From contig NZ_CP049886.1 of assembly GCF_011303955.1 (NCBI RefSeq), positions 372,001-436,000 on the forward strand: DNA of 64,000 nt. The letters are read 5' to 3'. A model generated the notes under the pieces. It was not told where the DNA came from. It did no database searches and saw nothing but the letters and a program-made list of their open reading frames with translations. Both the position numbers and the translations under genes were made by a program. Below, piece after piece: positions 29,590 through 40,727 of the stretch (its first letter is position 1; every line of letters starts with the position of its first letter). The DNA is from Vagococcus coleopterorum (GTDB lineage Bacteria; Bacillota; Bacilli; Lactobacillales; Vagococcaceae).

Positions 29590-30777
29590 TTATTTAGTGA
29601 TTGTAGATACAACGCCTGAACCAACAGTACGTCCACCTTCACGAATAGAGAAACGAGTTCCTTCTTCGATCGCGATTGGGTGAATTAATTCAACGTCGAT
29701 AGTTACGTTATCACCAGGCATTACCATTTCAGTACCAGCTGGTAACTCAACAACACCAGTTACGTCAGTTGTACGGAAGTAGAATTGCGGACGGTAGTTA
29801 GTGAAGAATGGAGTGTGACGTCCACCCTCTTCTTTTGATAATACATAAACTTCAGCATTGAATTTTGTGTGTGGAGTGATTGTTCCAGGAGCAGCTAATA
29901 CTTGACCACGTTGGATATCTTCACGGGCAGTACCACGTAATAAAGCTCCAATGTTATCGCCAGCTTCAGCGTAATCTAATAATTTACGGAACATTTCAAC
30001 ACCTGTAACAGTTGTTTTAGTGATTTCTTCAGCGATACCAACTAATTCAACTTCGTCACCTACAGAAACGCTACCACGTTCAACACGACCAGTAGCAACT
30101 GTACCACGACCAGTGATTGAGAATACATCCTCAACTGGCATCATGAATGGTTTGTCATGGTCACGTTCTGGAGTTGGGATATATGAATCAACTTCAGCCA
30201 TTAATTCCATGATTTTATCTTCATATTTTTCTTCGCCTTCTAAGGCTTTAAGAGCAGAACCTGCAACGATTGGAGTATCGTCACCTGGGAAATCATATTC
30301 GCTTAATAAGTCACGAACTTCCATTTCTACTAATTCTAATAACTCTTCATCATCAACCATATCCATTTTGTTTAAGAATACAACGATGTAAGGAACACCA
30401 ACATTACGTGAAAGTAAGATGTGCTCACGAGTTTGTGGCATTGGGCCATCAGCAGCAGAAACTACTAAGATAGCTCCATCCATTTGTGCAGCACCAGTGA
30501 TCATGTTTTTAACATAATCCGCGTGACCTGGACAGTCTACGTGTGCGTAGTGACGGTTTTCAGTTTCGTATTCGATGTGTGAAGTAGAGATTGTGATACC
30601 ACGTTCTTTTTCTTCAGGAGCGTTATCGATATCAGCGTAGTTTTGAGCTTCACCGAATCCTTTTTTAGATAATACAGTTGCGATCGCAGCTGATAAAGTA
30701 GTTTTACCATGATCGACGTGTCCGATTGTACCAACGTTTACGTGTGGTTTTGAACGGTCAAATTTTTCTTTAGCCAT
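29590..30777 (-). CDS. tuf: Elongation factor Tu
   Basis: 395 residues; brings aminoacyl-tRNA to the ribosome. G1 GHVDHGKT (about 19), switch [10 protein letters not shown] (about 81), NKMD (about 136), and the beta-barrel domains 2 and 3 are intact. It follows fusA after 106 bp containing its own promoter, so it can be made apart from the str operon. No second tuf in this window. Confidence 0.98.
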   Translation of the reverse strand: MAKEKFDRSKPHVNVGTIGHVDHGKTTLSAAIATVLSKKGFGEAQNYADIDNAPEEKERGITISTSHIEYETENRHYAHVDCPGHADYVKNMITGAAQMDGAILVVSAADGPMPQTREHILLSRNVGVPYIVVFLNKMDMVDDEELLELVEMEVRDLLSEYDFPGDDTPIVAGSALKALEGEEKYEDKIMELMAEVDSYIPTPERDHDKPFMMPVEDVFSITGRGTVATGRVERGSVSVGDEVELVGIAEEITKTTVTGVEMFRKLLDYAEAGDNIGALLRGTAREDIQRGQVLAAPGTITPHTKFNAEVYVLSKEEGGRHTPFFTNYRPQFYFRTTDVTGVVELPAGTEMVMPGDNVTIDVELIHPIAIEEGTRFSIREGGRTVGSGVVSTITK

Positions 30778-30843
30778 TTTAAGTTCCTCCTAGGAATAGT
30801 ATTTTTTATTTCGAGACAGGATAGTCCTGACGTCGTTATTACA

Positions 30844-30873
30844 ATTTTACACGATAACCCACTAGATTGACAA
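30844..30873 (-). promoter_or_regulatory. Promoter of tuf
   Basis: Minus strand TTGTCA (30868-30873), 18-bp spacer, TAAAAT (30844-30849) in the fusA-tuf gap. Confidence 0.5.
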
Positions 30874-30883
30874 GAGAAGTCAA

Positions 30884-32968
30884 TTAGTTAGAGCCACCAT
30901 TTTTCTTGATGATTTCTTCTTGTACTGATTTCGGTACATCTTCATAATGATCAAATGTCATTGTGAACACACCACGACCTTGAGTCGCAGAACGTAACGT
31001 TGTAGCGTAACCAAACATTTCAGCTAATGGAATCATAGCACGAACTACTTGAGAGTTCCCACGAGCTTCCATACCTTCAACGCGGCCACGACGAGCAGTT
31101 ACGTGTCCCATGATATCACCTAAGTAATCTTCAGGGATAACAATTTCAATACCCATAATTGGTTCTAAGATTGCTGGTTGTGCTTTTTTAGCAGCTGCTT
31201 TTAAAGCAAGTGATGCCGCAACACGGAAAGCAGTTTCGTTAGAATCGACATCATGGTATGAACCATCATAAAGTTTACACTTAATATCTACTAATGGATA
31301 GCCGGCTAATACACCGTTTTCCATAGAAGCTTTAAGTCCCGCTTCAACTGCTGGGATGTATTCACGTGGAACTACCCCACCAACGATAGCGTTTTCGAAT
31401 GCAAATCCTGCACCCTCTTCATTTGGTGTGAATTCAACCCAAACATGTCCGAATTGACCTTTACCACCAGACTGACGAACAAATTTACCTTCAGCTTGAG
31501 TAACAGGAGCACGGAAAGTTTCACGGTAAGAAACTTGAGGAGCACCTACGTTAGCTTCAACTTTGAACTCGCGACGCATACGGTCAACAAGGACGTCTAA
31601 GTGAAGCTCACCCATACCAGCGATAATTGTTTCACCAGTTTCAGTGTTTGTTGACGCACGGAAAGTTGGATCTTCTTCTGATAATTTTTGTAAAGCAGTA
31701 CCCATTTTATCTTGGTCAGCTTTTGATTTAGGTTCAATCGCAACTTCGATAACTGGTTCTGGGAATTCCATTGATTCAAGAATAACTAGGTTTTTCTCAT
31801 CACATAGAGTATCACCTGTTGTTGTATCTTTAAGACCAACAGCAGCAGCGATATCCCCTGCATATACTTCTGAAATTTCTTCACGAGAGTTAGCGTGCAT
31901 TTGTAAGATACGTCCTACACGTTCACGTTTCCCTTTAGAAGCATTTTTCACGTATGAACCAGATTGTAAAACACCTGAGTAAACACGGAAGAATGTTAAA
32001 CGACCTACGAATGGGTCAGTCATAACTTTAAATGCTAACGCAGCGAATGGAGCTTCATCAGTTGATGGAACTTCAACTTCTTCGTCAGTATCTGGGTTAA
32101 TACCTGTAATAGCTGCAACGTCAGTTGGAGCTGGTAAGTAATCAATAACACCATCAAGCATTAATTGAACACCTTTGTTTTTGAAGGCTGATCCACAGTA
32201 AACTGGGAATAATTCTACAGCGATAGTAGCAAGACGAATAGCCTCACGTAATTCCGCTTCAGTAATTTCTTCACCTTCTAGGTATTTCATTGTTAAATCT
32301 TCATTAGTTTCAGCAACTGCTTCAACTAATTTTTCACGCCATTCAGTAGCTAATTCCATGTATTCCGCTGGAATCTCTTCTTCACGGATATCTGTACCTA
32401 AATCGTTAGTGTACATTTCAGCTTTCATCGTGATTAAGTCGATAATCCCGCTGAATTCATCTTCTGCACCGATTGGTAATTGAACTGGAACTGCATTAGC
32501 TTGTAAACGATCATGTAACGTACTTACTGAGTATAAGAAGTCCGCACCAATTTTATCCATTTTGTTAATGAATACAGTACGAGGTACACCGTAAGTAGTT
32601 GCTTGACGCCAAACTGTTTCTGTTTGAGGCTCAACACCTGATTGAGCATCTAGTACTGTAACAGCACCATCTAATACACGTAATGAACGTTCAACTTCAA
32701 CTGTGAAATCCACGTGACCAGGAGTATCGATAATGTTGACGCGGTGACCTTTCCATGCTGCTGTAGTAGCGGCTGAAGTGATCGTAATACCACGTTCTTG
32801 TTCTTGCTCCATCCAGTCCATTTGAGAAGCTCCATCATGAGTTTCTCCAATTTTATGAATTTTACCAGTATAGTATAAAATACGTTCAGTTGTAGTCGTT
32901 TTACCAGCATCGATGTGAGCCATGATACCGATATTACGAGTTTTGTCTAAGGTAAATTCTCTTGGCAT
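30884..32968 (-). CDS. fusA: Elongation factor G
   Basis: 694 residues; catalyses translocation. G1 [15 protein letters not shown] (about 17), DTPGHVDF (about 80), NKMD (about 134), then domains II-V. Length and motifs are those of the canonical EF-G, not a TetM-like protection protein. Confidence 0.98.
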   Translation of the reverse strand: MPREFTLDKTRNIGIMAHIDAGKTTTTERILYYTGKIHKIGETHDGASQMDWMEQEQERGITITSAATTAAWKGHRVNIIDTPGHVDFTVEVERSLRVLDGAVTVLDAQSGVEPQTETVWRQATTYGVPRTVFINKMDKIGADFLYSVSTLHDRLQANAVPVQLPIGAEDEFSGIIDLITMKAEMYTNDLGTDIREEEIPAEYMELATEWREKLVEAVAETNEDLTMKYLEGEEITEAELREAIRLATIAVELFPVYCGSAFKNKGVQLMLDGVIDYLPAPTDVAAITGINPDTDEEVEVPSTDEAPFAALAFKVMTDPFVGRLTFFRVYSGVLQSGSYVKNASKGKRERVGRILQMHANSREEISEVYAGDIAAAVGLKDTTTGDTLCDEKNLVILESMEFPEPVIEVAIEPKSKADQDKMGTALQKLSEEDPTFRASTNTETGETIIAGMGELHLDVLVDRMRREFKVEANVGAPQVSYRETFRAPVTQAEGKFVRQSGGKGQFGHVWVEFTPNEEGAGFAFENAIVGGVVPREYIPAVEAGLKASMENGVLAGYPLVDIKCKLYDGSYHDVDSNETAFRVAASLALKAAAKKAQPAILEPIMGIEIVIPEDYLGDIMGHVTARRGRVEGMEARGNSQVVRAMIPLAEMFGYATTLRSATQGRGVFTMTFDHYEDVPKSVQEEIIKKNGGSN

Positions 32969-33057
32969 AATATTTCTCCTCTCTTATCATAAATAAATCT
33001 TGGTTAACCATTTTATCAACAACGACTGAAAGTCGCTGTGTAATAAAGAGGATAATC

Positions 33058-33528
33058 TTACCAACGGTAGTGAGCGAAAGCTCTGTTGGCATCTGCCATT
33101 TTGTGTGTGTCTTCACGTTTTTTAACTGAAGCACCAGTATTGTTAGCAGCATCCATGATTTCTTTAGCTAAACGTTGTTCCATAGTGTGTTCACCACGTA
33201 AACGAGCATAGTTAGCTAACCAACGTAGTGCTAATGTCATTTGACGTTCTGGACGAACTTCAACTGGCACTTGGTAGTTTGAACCACCCACACGACGAGC
33301 TTTAACTTCTAATACAGGTTTGATGTTTTCCATCGCTTGATTGAAAACTTCGATTGGTTCATTACCTGTAGCTTCTTTGATGATATCAAATGCGTTATAG
33401 ATAATGTTCGCAGCAGTCCCACGTTTACCATCAATCATAATACGGTTGATTAAACGAGTGACATCTTTTGATTGGAAAATTGGATCAGGTAAAACTTCAC
33501 GTTTCTGAGCTGGACCTTTTCTTGACAT
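33058..33528 (-). CDS. rpsG: 30S ribosomal protein S7
   Basis: 156 residues. [17 protein letters not shown] start; [31 protein letters not shown] signature. Initiates assembly of the 30S head. Confidence 0.98.
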   Translation of the reverse strand: MSRKGPAQKREVLPDPIFQSKDVTRLINRIMIDGKRGTAANIIYNAFDIIKEATGNEPIEVFNQAMENIKPVLEVKARRVGGSNYQVPVEVRPERQMTLALRWLANYARLRGEHTMEQRLAKEIMDAANNTGASVKKREDTHKMADANRAFAHYRW

Positions 33529-33574
33529 TCCAAATTCCTCCTTCCGATTCTAGTTTTTAAGTTTAAAATTTATT

Positions 33575-33997
33575 TTAGTCTTTTTGTGGTTTAGGGCGTT
33601 TAGCACCATATTTCGAACGGCTTTGTTTACGATCAGCAACACCTGCTGTATCTAAAGCACCACGAACGATATGGTAACGAACTCCTGCTAAATCTTTTAC
33701 GCGTCCTCCACGGATAAGTACAACACTGTGTTCTTGTAGGTTGTGTCCGATACCTGGGATATACGCTGTAACCTCAAGGTTGTTTGATAAACGTACACGA
33801 GCATATTTACGTAAAGCCGAGTTAGGTTTACGAGGTGTCATTGTTCCTACACGAGTACAAACTCCACGCTTATGAGGAGCATTTGAATTTGTGTGAGCTT
33901 TTTTAAGGCTGTTGTAACCTTTACCTAATGCTGGTGAACCTGATTTTGTTTCTTTTGATTTACGAGATTTGCGAATCAATTGATTAATCGTTGGCAT
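33575..33997 (-). CDS. rpsL: 30S ribosomal protein S12
   Basis: 140 residues. [21 protein letters not shown] start; the streptomycin-related loop [11 protein letters not shown] carries the sensitive-type lysine. The ATG at 33997 has AGGAGG upstream; a longer reading frame (to 34075) would run through the leader and was rejected. Confidence 0.97.
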   Translation of the reverse strand: MPTINQLIRKSRKSKETKSGSPALGKGYNSLKKAHTNSNAPHKRGVCTRVGTMTPRKPNSALRKYARVRLSNNLEVTAYIPGIGHNLQEHSVVLIRGGRVKDLAGVRYHIVRGALDTAGVADRKQSRSKYGAKRPKPQKD

Positions 33998-34146
33998 TTT
34001 AATTTCCTCCTTCCCTAAAGGGTTTTCTAGTACCACACATCCAGGTGGTTCATTTTTTGCGATAAAAATAAGCAAGTCTGACTTGCTCTTCGCTAAATGC
34101 TAGCTGGACATTATCAACAATGTGACAACTGTACTTTAAGCACCTG
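33998..34146 (-). promoter_or_regulatory. Leader of the str operon with terminator-like hairpin
   Basis: About 147 nt from the predicted start point to rpsL. At 34071-34087 the RNA forms AGCAAGT-CAG-ACTTGCT followed by TATTTTTAT (34060-34070), which looks like an intrinsic terminator ahead of the genes. Further on ACCAC/GTGGT and CCCTTTAGGG fold next to the ribosome site. Attenuation or translational control by a ribosomal protein is plausible. Confidence 0.5.
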
Positions 34147-34150
34147 TTAA

Positions 34151-34180
34151 ATAATATCATGATTAACCTTTTAGTGTCAA
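34151..34180 (-). promoter_or_regulatory. Promoter of rpsL-rpsG-fusA
   Basis: Minus strand consensus TTGACA (34175-34180), 18-bp spacer, TATTAT (34151-34156) with extended TGA. Confidence 0.75.
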
Positions 34181-34215
34181 CAGTATTTCAATTTTTCTTA
34201 AATGAAGATTACACC

Positions 34216-34244
34216 TTTAAAGTCTCACCTAAATTGAGTATAAT
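34216..34244 (+). promoter_or_regulatory. Promoter of rpiA
   Basis: TTTAAA (34216-34221), 17-bp spacer, TATAAT (34239-34244), 40 bp before the rpiA ATG. The -35 box is weak. Confidence 0.5.
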
Positions 34245-34283
34245 AATATAGAAGAAAAGGTTCTATATTATAGGAGGTAAATA

Positions 34284-34970
34284 ATGAATTTAAAGCAAAT
34301 GGTTGGAATTGAGGCAGCAAAACATGTCACTGACGGAATGATTGTTGGCCTTGGAACAGGATCCACTGCCTATTACATGGTGGAAGAATTAGGTCGCCGT
34401 GTAAAAGAAGAACAATTAGATATCATTGGTGTTACCACTTCGAATGCAACAGAACAACAGGCACGCGCTTTAAACATCCCGTTAAAAAGCGTTGATGAAG
34501 TAAGCCATGTTGACTTAACCATTGATGGGGCGGATGAAATTAGCAGTAACTTCCAGGGGATCAAAGGCGGAGGAGCAGCACTTTTATTTGAAAAAATTGT
34601 TGCCAGTAATTCTAACAAAAACATTTGGATTGTTGATGAATCAAAACTTGTTGAAAATCTTGGCGCTTTCCCATTGCCAGTGGAAGTCATTCCTTACGGT
34701 TCTCAACAATTATTGAACTTATTTGAAGAAAATGAGTTGCAGCCAAAATTACGCCTGATTGACGGCGAATCCATTAAAACCGATAGCGGAAATTATATTA
34801 TTGATTTACACTTAGAATCAATTGATGATTCTGCATTAAAACCTTTAAGCAGTTGGTTGAACGCTTTACCAGGTGTGGTCGAACACGGATTATTCCTTGA
34901 TATCGTTGACACTGTTATTGTTGGTCGTGAGAAAGGACCTGAAACAATCGGCGCTATTCGCCGTGGTTAA
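34284..34970 (+). CDS. rpiA: RpiA, ribose 5-phosphate isomerase A
   Basis: Interconverts ribose 5-phosphate and ribulose 5-phosphate. 228 residues with [16 protein letters not shown] (about 22-37), TIDGADEI (about 80) and [14 protein letters not shown] (about 93), which hold the phosphate-binding loop and catalytic acids. It links the ribose and nucleoside pathways in this window to the pentose phosphate pathway. Monocistronic, with its own promoter and terminator. Confidence 0.97.
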   Translation: MNLKQMVGIEAAKHVTDGMIVGLGTGSTAYYMVEELGRRVKEEQLDIIGVTTSNATEQQARALNIPLKSVDEVSHVDLTIDGADEISSNFQGIKGGGAALLFEKIVASNSNKNIWIVDESKLVENLGAFPLPVEVIPYGSQQLLNLFEENELQPKLRLIDGESIKTDSGNYIIDLHLESIDDSALKPLSSWLNALPGVVEHGLFLDIVDTVIVGREKGPETIGAIRRG

Positions 34971-34981
34971 CAACCTTTAGC

Positions 34982-35019
34982 AGAACTCTTGAAAATGCTT
35001 TTCTCAAGAGTTCTTTTCT
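34982..35019 (+). terminator. Terminator after rpiA
   Basis: AGAACTCTTGA and TCAAGAGTTCT (34982-34992, 35004-35014) form an 11-bp stem, followed by TTTCTT. Confidence 0.85.
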
Positions 35020-35084
35020 TATGCCTATTTTTGTATTATACTTAGATAGATAATAAATTCACAAAGATTAAAGGAGCTGTTTTT

Positions 35085-35849
35085 ATGTATTCACCAGAGG
35101 AAATAACGGATATTAGTATTAAGATGGGAGCTAAAAAAGTTGCTAAACCCTTACTTACTAAATTAATCCTTGGATTTATTGGTGGGGCTATGATTTCTCT
35201 TGGTTACCTTGCTTATATCAGAGTCATTGCTTCAATCGCACATGAATGGGGCAGTTTTGCGAGTTTCATTGGAGCATGTGTCTTCCCAATCGGTTTGATC
35301 GTAATTCTGCTTGGCGGAGGAGAACTAATCACCGGAAATATGATGGCAGTCGCGATTGCTTGGTTTGATAAAAAAGTTAGTGGTAAAGACTTAGTCTCTA
35401 ACTGGGCTATCATTACTTTAGCAAACTTCGCCGGGGCATTATTTGTTGCTTATTTCTTTGGCCATGTTACTGGATTAACGACTGATGGAGCTTATTTGAT
35501 TGAAACAGCTACTGTTGCACAATCAAAAATTGCCGCAACACCTTTGCAAGCGTTTGTTTCTGGAATTGGTTGTAACTGGTTTGTTGGCTTATCACTTTGG
35601 CTGTGTTACGGTGCAAAAGATGGTGCCGGTAAAATTCTAGCAATCTGGTTCCCAGTCATGACATTCGTTGCAATTGGATTCCAACATAGCGTGGCAAATA
35701 TGTTTGTTATCCCTGCGGCTATTTTCGAAGGTAACGCTACATGGTTAGACTTTATTCAAAACGTTATTCCTGTTTATGCCGGGAATGTTGTGGGTGGTGC
35801 TATTATGGTTGGCGGCTTATATTATCTAGCTCTTAAACATCACGATTAA
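35085..35849 (+). CDS. Formate/nitrite transporter family channel
   Basis: Pentameric aquaporin-like FNT channel for small monovalent anions, 254 residues with six hydrophobic helices. GGELITGNMM (about 85), GCNWFVGLSLWLCYGAKD (about 164) and GFQHSVANMFVIPAAIF (about 205) contain the constriction-lining residues of the family. Closest in pattern to formate channels; nitrite or hydrosulfide cannot be excluded. A perfect TTCACAA half-site lies upstream at 35058-35064. Confidence 0.9.
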   Translation: MYSPEEITDISIKMGAKKVAKPLLTKLILGFIGGAMISLGYLAYIRVIASIAHEWGSFASFIGACVFPIGLIVILLGGGELITGNMMAVAIAWFDKKVSGKDLVSNWAIITLANFAGALFVAYFFGHVTGLTTDGAYLIETATVAQSKIAATPLQAFVSGIGCNWFVGLSLWLCYGAKDGAGKILAIWFPVMTFVAIGFQHSVANMFVIPAAIFEGNATWLDFIQNVIPVYAGNVVGGAIMVGGLYYLALKHHD

Positions 35850-35866
35850 TATCGTGGTGTTTTTTA
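35837..35866 (+). terminator. Terminator overlapping the transporter stop codon
   Basis: ACATCACGAT-TAAT-ATCGTGGTGT followed by TTTTTATT; the stem begins inside the last codons. Confidence 0.85.
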
Positions 35867-35925
35867 TTAGCTAATTTTTAGGATTGAGAATAAAATAAAG
35901 ATAGAACAAAAGAGGAGGAAGATTT

Positions 35926-36612
35926 ATGCCAAAACTTGTATTTATACGACATGGTCAAAGTGAATGGAATGCCTTAAATCAATTTACTGGGTGGGTTGAT
36001 GTTGATTTGACAGATAAAGGTGTCGCTGAAGCCAAAGCTGCCGGCAATAAAATCAAAGCTGCTAATATTGAATTTGATCACGTGTTTACTTCTGTTTTAA
36101 AACGGGCCATTAAAACTTGCCACTACGCCCTAGAAAACGCTGATCAACTTTGGGTGTCTGAAACTAAGTCTTGGCGGCTTAACGAACGTCATTACGGTGC
36201 TTTACAAGGTCTTAACAAACAGGAAACCGCTGATAAATACGGGGACGAACAAGTCAATTTATGGCGCAGATCTTACGATACCCTACCCCCTTTGCTTGAT
36301 GAAAAAGATCCCGGTTCAGCCACAAACGATCGTCGTTATCAAAACTTAGAGAAACGATCTATACCTGGGGGAGAGAATCTTAAAGTCACGCTTGAACGCG
36401 TTATTCCATTTTGGCAAGATGAAGTTGCTCCAAAATTATTAAAAGGCGAAACTATTTTAATCGCTGCTCATGGTAATTCTTTAAGAGCTCTAGCCAAGCA
36501 TGTAGAAGGCATCTCTGATGAAGAAATTATGGGCTTGGAAATTCCAACTGGACAACCGTTAGTTTATGAATTGAGTGATGATTTATTAGTCAAAGAAAAG
36601 TATTATTTATAG
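35926..36612 (+). CDS. gpmA: 2,3-bisphosphoglycerate-dependent phosphoglycerate mutase
   Basis: Interconverts 3- and 2-phosphoglycerate in glycolysis. 228 residues: RHGQSEWN near residue 8 with the phosphorylated histidine, [13 protein letters not shown] near 87, PGGENL, and [10 protein letters not shown] near 182 with the second active histidine. Single gene between terminators. Confidence 0.97.
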   Translation: MPKLVFIRHGQSEWNALNQFTGWVDVDLTDKGVAEAKAAGNKIKAANIEFDHVFTSVLKRAIKTCHYALENADQLWVSETKSWRLNERHYGALQGLNKQETADKYGDEQVNLWRRSYDTLPPLLDEKDPGSATNDRRYQNLEKRSIPGGENLKVTLERVIPFWQDEVAPKLLKGETILIAAHGNSLRALAKHVEGISDEEIMGLEIPTGQPLVYELSDDLLVKEKYYL

Positions 36613-36641
36613 AAAAAGCCATCCCTAAGGATGGCTTTTTT
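36613..36641. terminator. Bidirectional terminator between gpmA and the alcohol dehydrogenase
   Basis: AAAAAGCCATCC-CTAA-GGATGGCTTTTT, 12-bp stem between convergent genes. Confidence 0.92.
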
Positions 36642-37812
36642 ACATACAAGCTAATAATATTTTTTCAACATCATCTGCATTCAATGCTACAAATGCATCT
36701 TCTGAAATGGTACTATGTTTAACCGCTAGCTCAGACATCAATCTAATTTTTTCATGATCAATCCCCACTTCAGCTAACGTCATTGGAATTCCCCATGATT
36801 TAAAACTCTCAACTAATTTATCAATCCCTTCATTAGCAACATCAAAAGGATCACGATTATTTGAGTCAATGTCCCAAACATTTTCAGCAAAGGAAACAAA
36901 TTTTTCAACAGTTTGTTCAGATAAAATATATCTCATCCAACTCGGTGTAATAATTGCTAAACCAATACCATGTGTAATGTCATAAAAGGCACTTAACTCA
37001 TGTTCAATTGGGTGACATGACCACACGCCTTTTTTACCTAGCCTAGTCAGTCCGTTTAAAGCAAGGGAACTTGACCACATTAAATTAGATCGCGCTTCAT
37101 AGTTCGTAGGGTCTGTTAAAGCAATTGGCGCATACTCTAAAACTGTTTTCATCAATCCTTCCGCTATTCTATTTTGAACAGCAGCTCCTTCATTAACCGT
37201 AAAGTAGCATTCAAATAAATGACTCAAAATATCAGCAGAACCTGCTGCAGTCTGCCATTTGTTGACCGTATACGTATAGGTCGGATCTAAAATTGATGCT
37301 TTTGGAATCATCGCCACTCCACCAGTAGCTAATTTTTCATTCGTTTCAAGGTTAGTGATCACTGACCCCATATTCATTTCTGAACCGGTAGCGGCCATCG
37401 TTAAAATGGTTACCAAAGGTAAAGCATCTTTTACTAAGCTACGATCTTTTGTAAAATCCCAAGGATCACCTTCATATTTCACTCCAGCAGCAATTGCTTT
37501 AGAACAATCAATTGTTGAACCTCCACCCACAGCAAGGATCACTTCAATATTATTTTCTCGACACATTTCAACCCCTCTTCGAACTGTATCAATTCTAGGA
37601 TTAGGTTCCACGCCTGCTAATTCAATAATTTCAAAGTTATCTGCCTTCATCCTTGAAACGGCATCATCATAGATGCCGTTCTTTTTAATACTTCCTCCAC
37701 CATATACCATCAATACTTTCTTGCCATACGGTTTTAAGACTGTTGTTAGTTGCTTAATCTGGCCTTCACCAAAACAAACATGTGTGGGGACATAAAAATT
37801 AAAATTTTCCAT
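36640..37812 (-). CDS. Iron-containing alcohol dehydrogenase (butanol dehydrogenase type)
   Basis: Group III NAD(P)-dependent alcohol dehydrogenase, 390 residues. VLMVYGGGSIKKNGIYDDA (about 33) and VGGGSTIDCSKAIAAG (about 96) form the nucleotide site; metal ligands are in SADILSHLFECYF (about 193) and CHPIEHELSAFYDITHG (about 263-279). It resembles the YugJ/BDH subgroup, often placed as aldehyde or butanol dehydrogenase; the physiological substrate is not shown by sequence. Confidence 0.88.
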   Translation of the reverse strand: MENFNFYVPTHVCFGEGQIKQLTTVLKPYGKKVLMVYGGGSIKKNGIYDDAVSRMKADNFEIIELAGVEPNPRIDTVRRGVEMCRENNIEVILAVGGGSTIDCSKAIAAGVKYEGDPWDFTKDRSLVKDALPLVTILTMAATGSEMNMGSVITNLETNEKLATGGVAMIPKASILDPTYTYTVNKWQTAAGSADILSHLFECYFTVNEGAAVQNRIAEGLMKTVLEYAPIALTDPTNYEARSNLMWSSSLALNGLTRLGKKGVWSCHPIEHELSAFYDITHGIGLAIITPSWMRYILSEQTVEKFVSFAENVWDIDSNNRDPFDVANEGIDKLVESFKSWGIPMTLAEVGIDHEKIRLMSELAVKHSTISEDAFVALNADDVEKILLACM

Positions 37813-37882
37813 CGTAACCCTTCTTTCTTTATTGTCTTTTTAGAATAGAACTTTTAACAACTTTTGCATAGTAATTAAACTC

Positions 37883-37910
37883 AAAAAAGACAGCATAAGC
37901 TGTCTTTTTT
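37883..37910 (-). terminator. Terminator of the nucleoside salvage operon
   Basis: Minus strand AAAAAAGACAGC-TTAT-GCTGTCTTTTTT, 12-bp stem directly after the deoD stop. Confidence 0.92.
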
Positions 37911-38614
37911 TAACTAATCAATGTATCAAGTGCCACAATCATCATATCATCAAAGGTTGTTTGACGTTCCTCAGAACTTGTTTCTTCACCTGTTAACATA
38001 TGGTCACTAACCGTCATCATACATAAGGCGTCAACACCATATTTAGCAGCCACGTAGTAAATAACAGCTGCTTCCATTTCCACTGCTAAAACACCATGTT
38101 CTCCAAGTTTAAAAGTGTCCTCTAAACTATCTTTATAAAAAACGTCATCCGATAAGACATTCCCAACATGAACGTTAAAACCATTTTCTTTAGCTGCTGT
38201 ATACGATTTTAACAATAAATCAAAATCAGCGATTTGCGGAAAATCATGCTTAGGAAAATCATTTCTGATAATAGCAGATGTTGTTGCTGCTGCTTGGGCC
38301 AAAACAATATCTCTTACGTGAACATCTTTTTGAATAGAACCACACGTTCCGACACGAATCATTTTCTTAACATCGTACTCTTTAACTAACTCAGTCACAT
38401 AAATAGCAGCAGAAGGCATACCCATACCCGTTCCTTGAACTGAAACTTTCTGACCTTTATAAGTGCCAGTGTAACCGTACATCCCACGAACTTCATTATA
38501 TAAAACTGCATCTTCTAAAAAATTTTCAGCAATATATTTTGCCCGTAATGGATCTCCTGGTAATAAGATTTTATCTGAAACCTGATTTTTTGCAGCACCA
38601 ATATGAATACTCAC
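37910..38614 (-). CDS. deoD: DeoD-type purine nucleoside phosphorylase
   Basis: Splits purine (deoxy)nucleosides to base and (deoxy)ribose 1-phosphate; hexameric type with broad purine range including adenosine. 234 residues: [14 protein letters not shown] near 20, RVGTCGSI near 87, the catalytic [16 protein letters not shown] near 203 with the conserved Asp. Last gene of the salvage unit. Confidence 0.96.
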   Translation of the reverse strand: MSIHIGAAKNQVSDKILLPGDPLRAKYIAENFLEDAVLYNEVRGMYGYTGTYKGQKVSVQGTGMGMPSAAIYVTELVKEYDVKKMIRVGTCGSIQKDVHVRDIVLAQAAATTSAIIRNDFPKHDFPQIADFDLLLKSYTAAKENGFNVHVGNVLSDDVFYKDSLEDTFKLGEHGVLAVEMEAAVIYYVAAKYGVDALCMMTVSDHMLTGEETSSEERQTTFDDMMIVALDTLIS

Positions 38615-38644
38615 GATGTCACACTCCTTAAATTAGTTTTATGA

Positions 38645-39466
38645 CTAAATGTTTTTAAGCGTTTCTTTAATCAATGTTTTGAAGTCCGCTTTAACACGTT
38701 CTGTTGTTTCAACCACTTCGTCATGATTTAAATTAGCTTGCATTCCGGCAGCTAAGTTAGTCACACACGTAATACCTAAAACACGCATACCCATATGACG
38801 CGCAACGATAACTTCTGGAACTGTTGACATACCAACAGCATCCGCACCCATCATACGTGACATACGAATTTCAGCTGGGGTTTCATATGTAGGTCCTGTA
38901 TAACCCATATAAACACCTTGTTGCAGAGTAATCTTAAGGTCAGCAGCTACTTTATGAGCGACTTTCCCATATTCTTTATCATAAGGTTCTGACATATCAG
39001 GGAAACGTGGTCCCAAATCTTCATCATTTTCACCGATTAATGGATTTGTTCCAGTAAAGTTAATTTGGTCAGTAATCAACATTAAATTACCCGGTGTGAA
39101 TGACGTATTTACTCCACCCGCAGCGTTTGTTACAACCATCGAGTGAGCTCCTAAAGCTTTCATAACACGAACAGGGAATGTCACGACTTGCATCGTATTT
39201 CCTTCATAAAAATGGAAGCGACCTTGCATAGCTAATACTTTTTTACCTGACATATCACCATAAACTAATTGGCCAGCATGACCAACAACTGTTGATACTG
39301 GGAAATTAGGGATTTCTTCATATGGAATCACAATTGGATTTTCGATTTCATTACCTAATTCACCTAAACCTGAACCTAAAATTAAACCAAAATCAACATC
39401 CTTTACACCTTTACTTTGAATATAACTTGCTGTTTCCTGTAATTGTTCACTCAATTTTTTAGTCAT
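38645..39466 (-). CDS. punA: PunA, purine nucleoside phosphorylase (inosine/guanosine type)
   Basis: Trimeric purine nucleoside phosphorylase, 273 residues. GLILGSGLGELG near 27, GRFHFYEGN near 82, VTNAAGGVN near 112 and GMSTVPEVIVARHMG near 212. Complements DeoD by handling 6-oxopurine nucleosides. Confidence 0.95.
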   Translation of the reverse strand: MTKKLSEQLQETASYIQSKGVKDVDFGLILGSGLGELGNEIENPIVIPYEEIPNFPVSTVVGHAGQLVYGDMSGKKVLAMQGRFHFYEGNTMQVVTFPVRVMKALGAHSMVVTNAAGGVNTSFTPGNLMLITDQINFTGTNPLIGENDEDLGPRFPDMSEPYDKEYGKVAHKVAADLKITLQQGVYMGYTGPTYETPAEIRMSRMMGADAVGMSTVPEVIVARHMGMRVLGITCVTNLAAGMQANLNHDEVVETTERVKADFKTLIKETLKNI

Positions 39467-39490
39467 TTGCTTGTCTCCTCTAAAATAAAA

Positions 39491-40657
39491 TTATTTAAGT
39501 TCTTTTAAAAAGCTTTTGCCGTTTTCTGTAGCAGGAACATTGAAATTGTCCGCAATTGTTGCAGCAATATCAGAATAAAAACCTTGTGGAATACTACCTT
39601 GGCCAGCCATTTTTTTACTGTAAGCTAGCAGCGGCACATATTCTCGGGTATGATCCGTTCCTGGGAAACTTGGGTCATTACCATGGTCAGCTGTAATTAA
39701 TAATAAGTCATCTTCTGCCATAGCATCGTAGATTTCTTGTAACCTTCCATCAAAATCTTCTAATGCTTTCCCATATCCTGGGACATCTCTTCTGTGGCCA
39801 AATAAAGCATCAAAATCAACTAAATTAGTAAAACTTAAACCAGTAAAATCTTTCTTCATGACATTTAATAATTGATCAACACCATCCATATTAGATTTAG
39901 TTCTAACAGACTCGGTGATTCCTTGACCATTGAAAATATCATTAATTTTACCCACAGCAATAACATCTTTACCCGCTTCTTTTAGCGAATCTAAAACCGT
40001 GTGACCAAAAGGGTCTAAAGCATAGTCATGACGATTAGCTGTACGTGTAAAGTTTCCTGGTTCCCCTAAATAAGGACGAGCAATAATACGGCCAATCATA
40101 TAAGGATCATCTTTGGTAATCTCACGAATATACTCACAGATACGGTATAGTTCATCTAATGGGATAACCTCTTCATGAGCTGCAATTTGTAAAACCGGAT
40201 CTGCCGAAGTGTAGACAATTAAGTCACCTGTTTCCATTTGGTGTTTGCCATAATCATCAATAACAGCTGTTCCACTATATGGTTTATTACAAACAATACC
40301 ACGGCCAGAAAATTCAGAAATTTTATCTAATAAATCTTGCGGAAACCCTTCAGGGAATACACGGAATGGCGTTTGAATATTCAGACCCATAATTTCCCAG
40401 TGACCTGTCATTGTATCTTTACCCACTGATATTTCTTCTAATTTTGTCGCATAACCTTTATGGTCAGACACTTCTTTTACTCCTACGAGCGGTTCAATTG
40501 TTCCTAATCCTAAATTTTCCATTTCTGGAATATTTAGACCTACTTGCTCAGCGATATGACCAAGTGTATGGCTACCAACATCACCAAATTTTTCAGCATC
40601 TGGCGCTTCCCCAATACCAACTGAATCTAATACTACTAAATGTACTCTTTTAAACAT
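39491..40657 (-). CDS. deoB: DeoB, phosphopentomutase
   Basis: Converts (deoxy)ribose 1-phosphate to the 5-phosphate. 388 residues of the alkaline phosphatase superfamily: metal site [18 protein letters not shown] near 8, [10 protein letters not shown] with the catalytic threonine near 88, and [21 protein letters not shown] near 325. Confidence 0.97.
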   Translation of the reverse strand: MFKRVHLVVLDSVGIGEAPDAEKFGDVGSHTLGHIAEQVGLNIPEMENLGLGTIEPLVGVKEVSDHKGYATKLEEISVGKDTMTGHWEIMGLNIQTPFRVFPEGFPQDLLDKISEFSGRGIVCNKPYSGTAVIDDYGKHQMETGDLIVYTSADPVLQIAAHEEVIPLDELYRICEYIREITKDDPYMIGRIIARPYLGEPGNFTRTANRHDYALDPFGHTVLDSLKEAGKDVIAVGKINDIFNGQGITESVRTKSNMDGVDQLLNVMKKDFTGLSFTNLVDFDALFGHRRDVPGYGKALEDFDGRLQEIYDAMAEDDLLLITADHGNDPSFPGTDHTREYVPLLAYSKKMAGQGSIPQGFYSDIAATIADNFNVPATENGKSFLKELK

Positions 40658-40686
40658 GACATTCCCTCATTTCTTTTTAAAAGCAC

Positions 40687-40716
40687 AAACGTGCCCGACA
40701 ATTGTCCGACACGTTT
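40687..40716 (-). terminator. Hairpin between nupQ and deoB
   Basis: CACGTTT/AAACGTG ends enclose the self-complementary GACAATTGTC. On the minus strand the following bases are GTGCTTTT, so it may be a weak terminator that lowers expression of deoB-punA-deoD. Confidence 0.45.
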
Positions 40717-40727
40717 GAGTAAACTTT

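Noticed and set aside
33998-34075. 26-codon N-terminal extension of rpsL
   Set aside because: Includes the leader hairpins; family start and AGGAGG support 33997.
35047-35064. Rex site before the formate/nitrite transporter
   Set aside because: Right half TTCACAA is perfect but the left half matches at only 4 of 7; noted as a caution for the EET elements.
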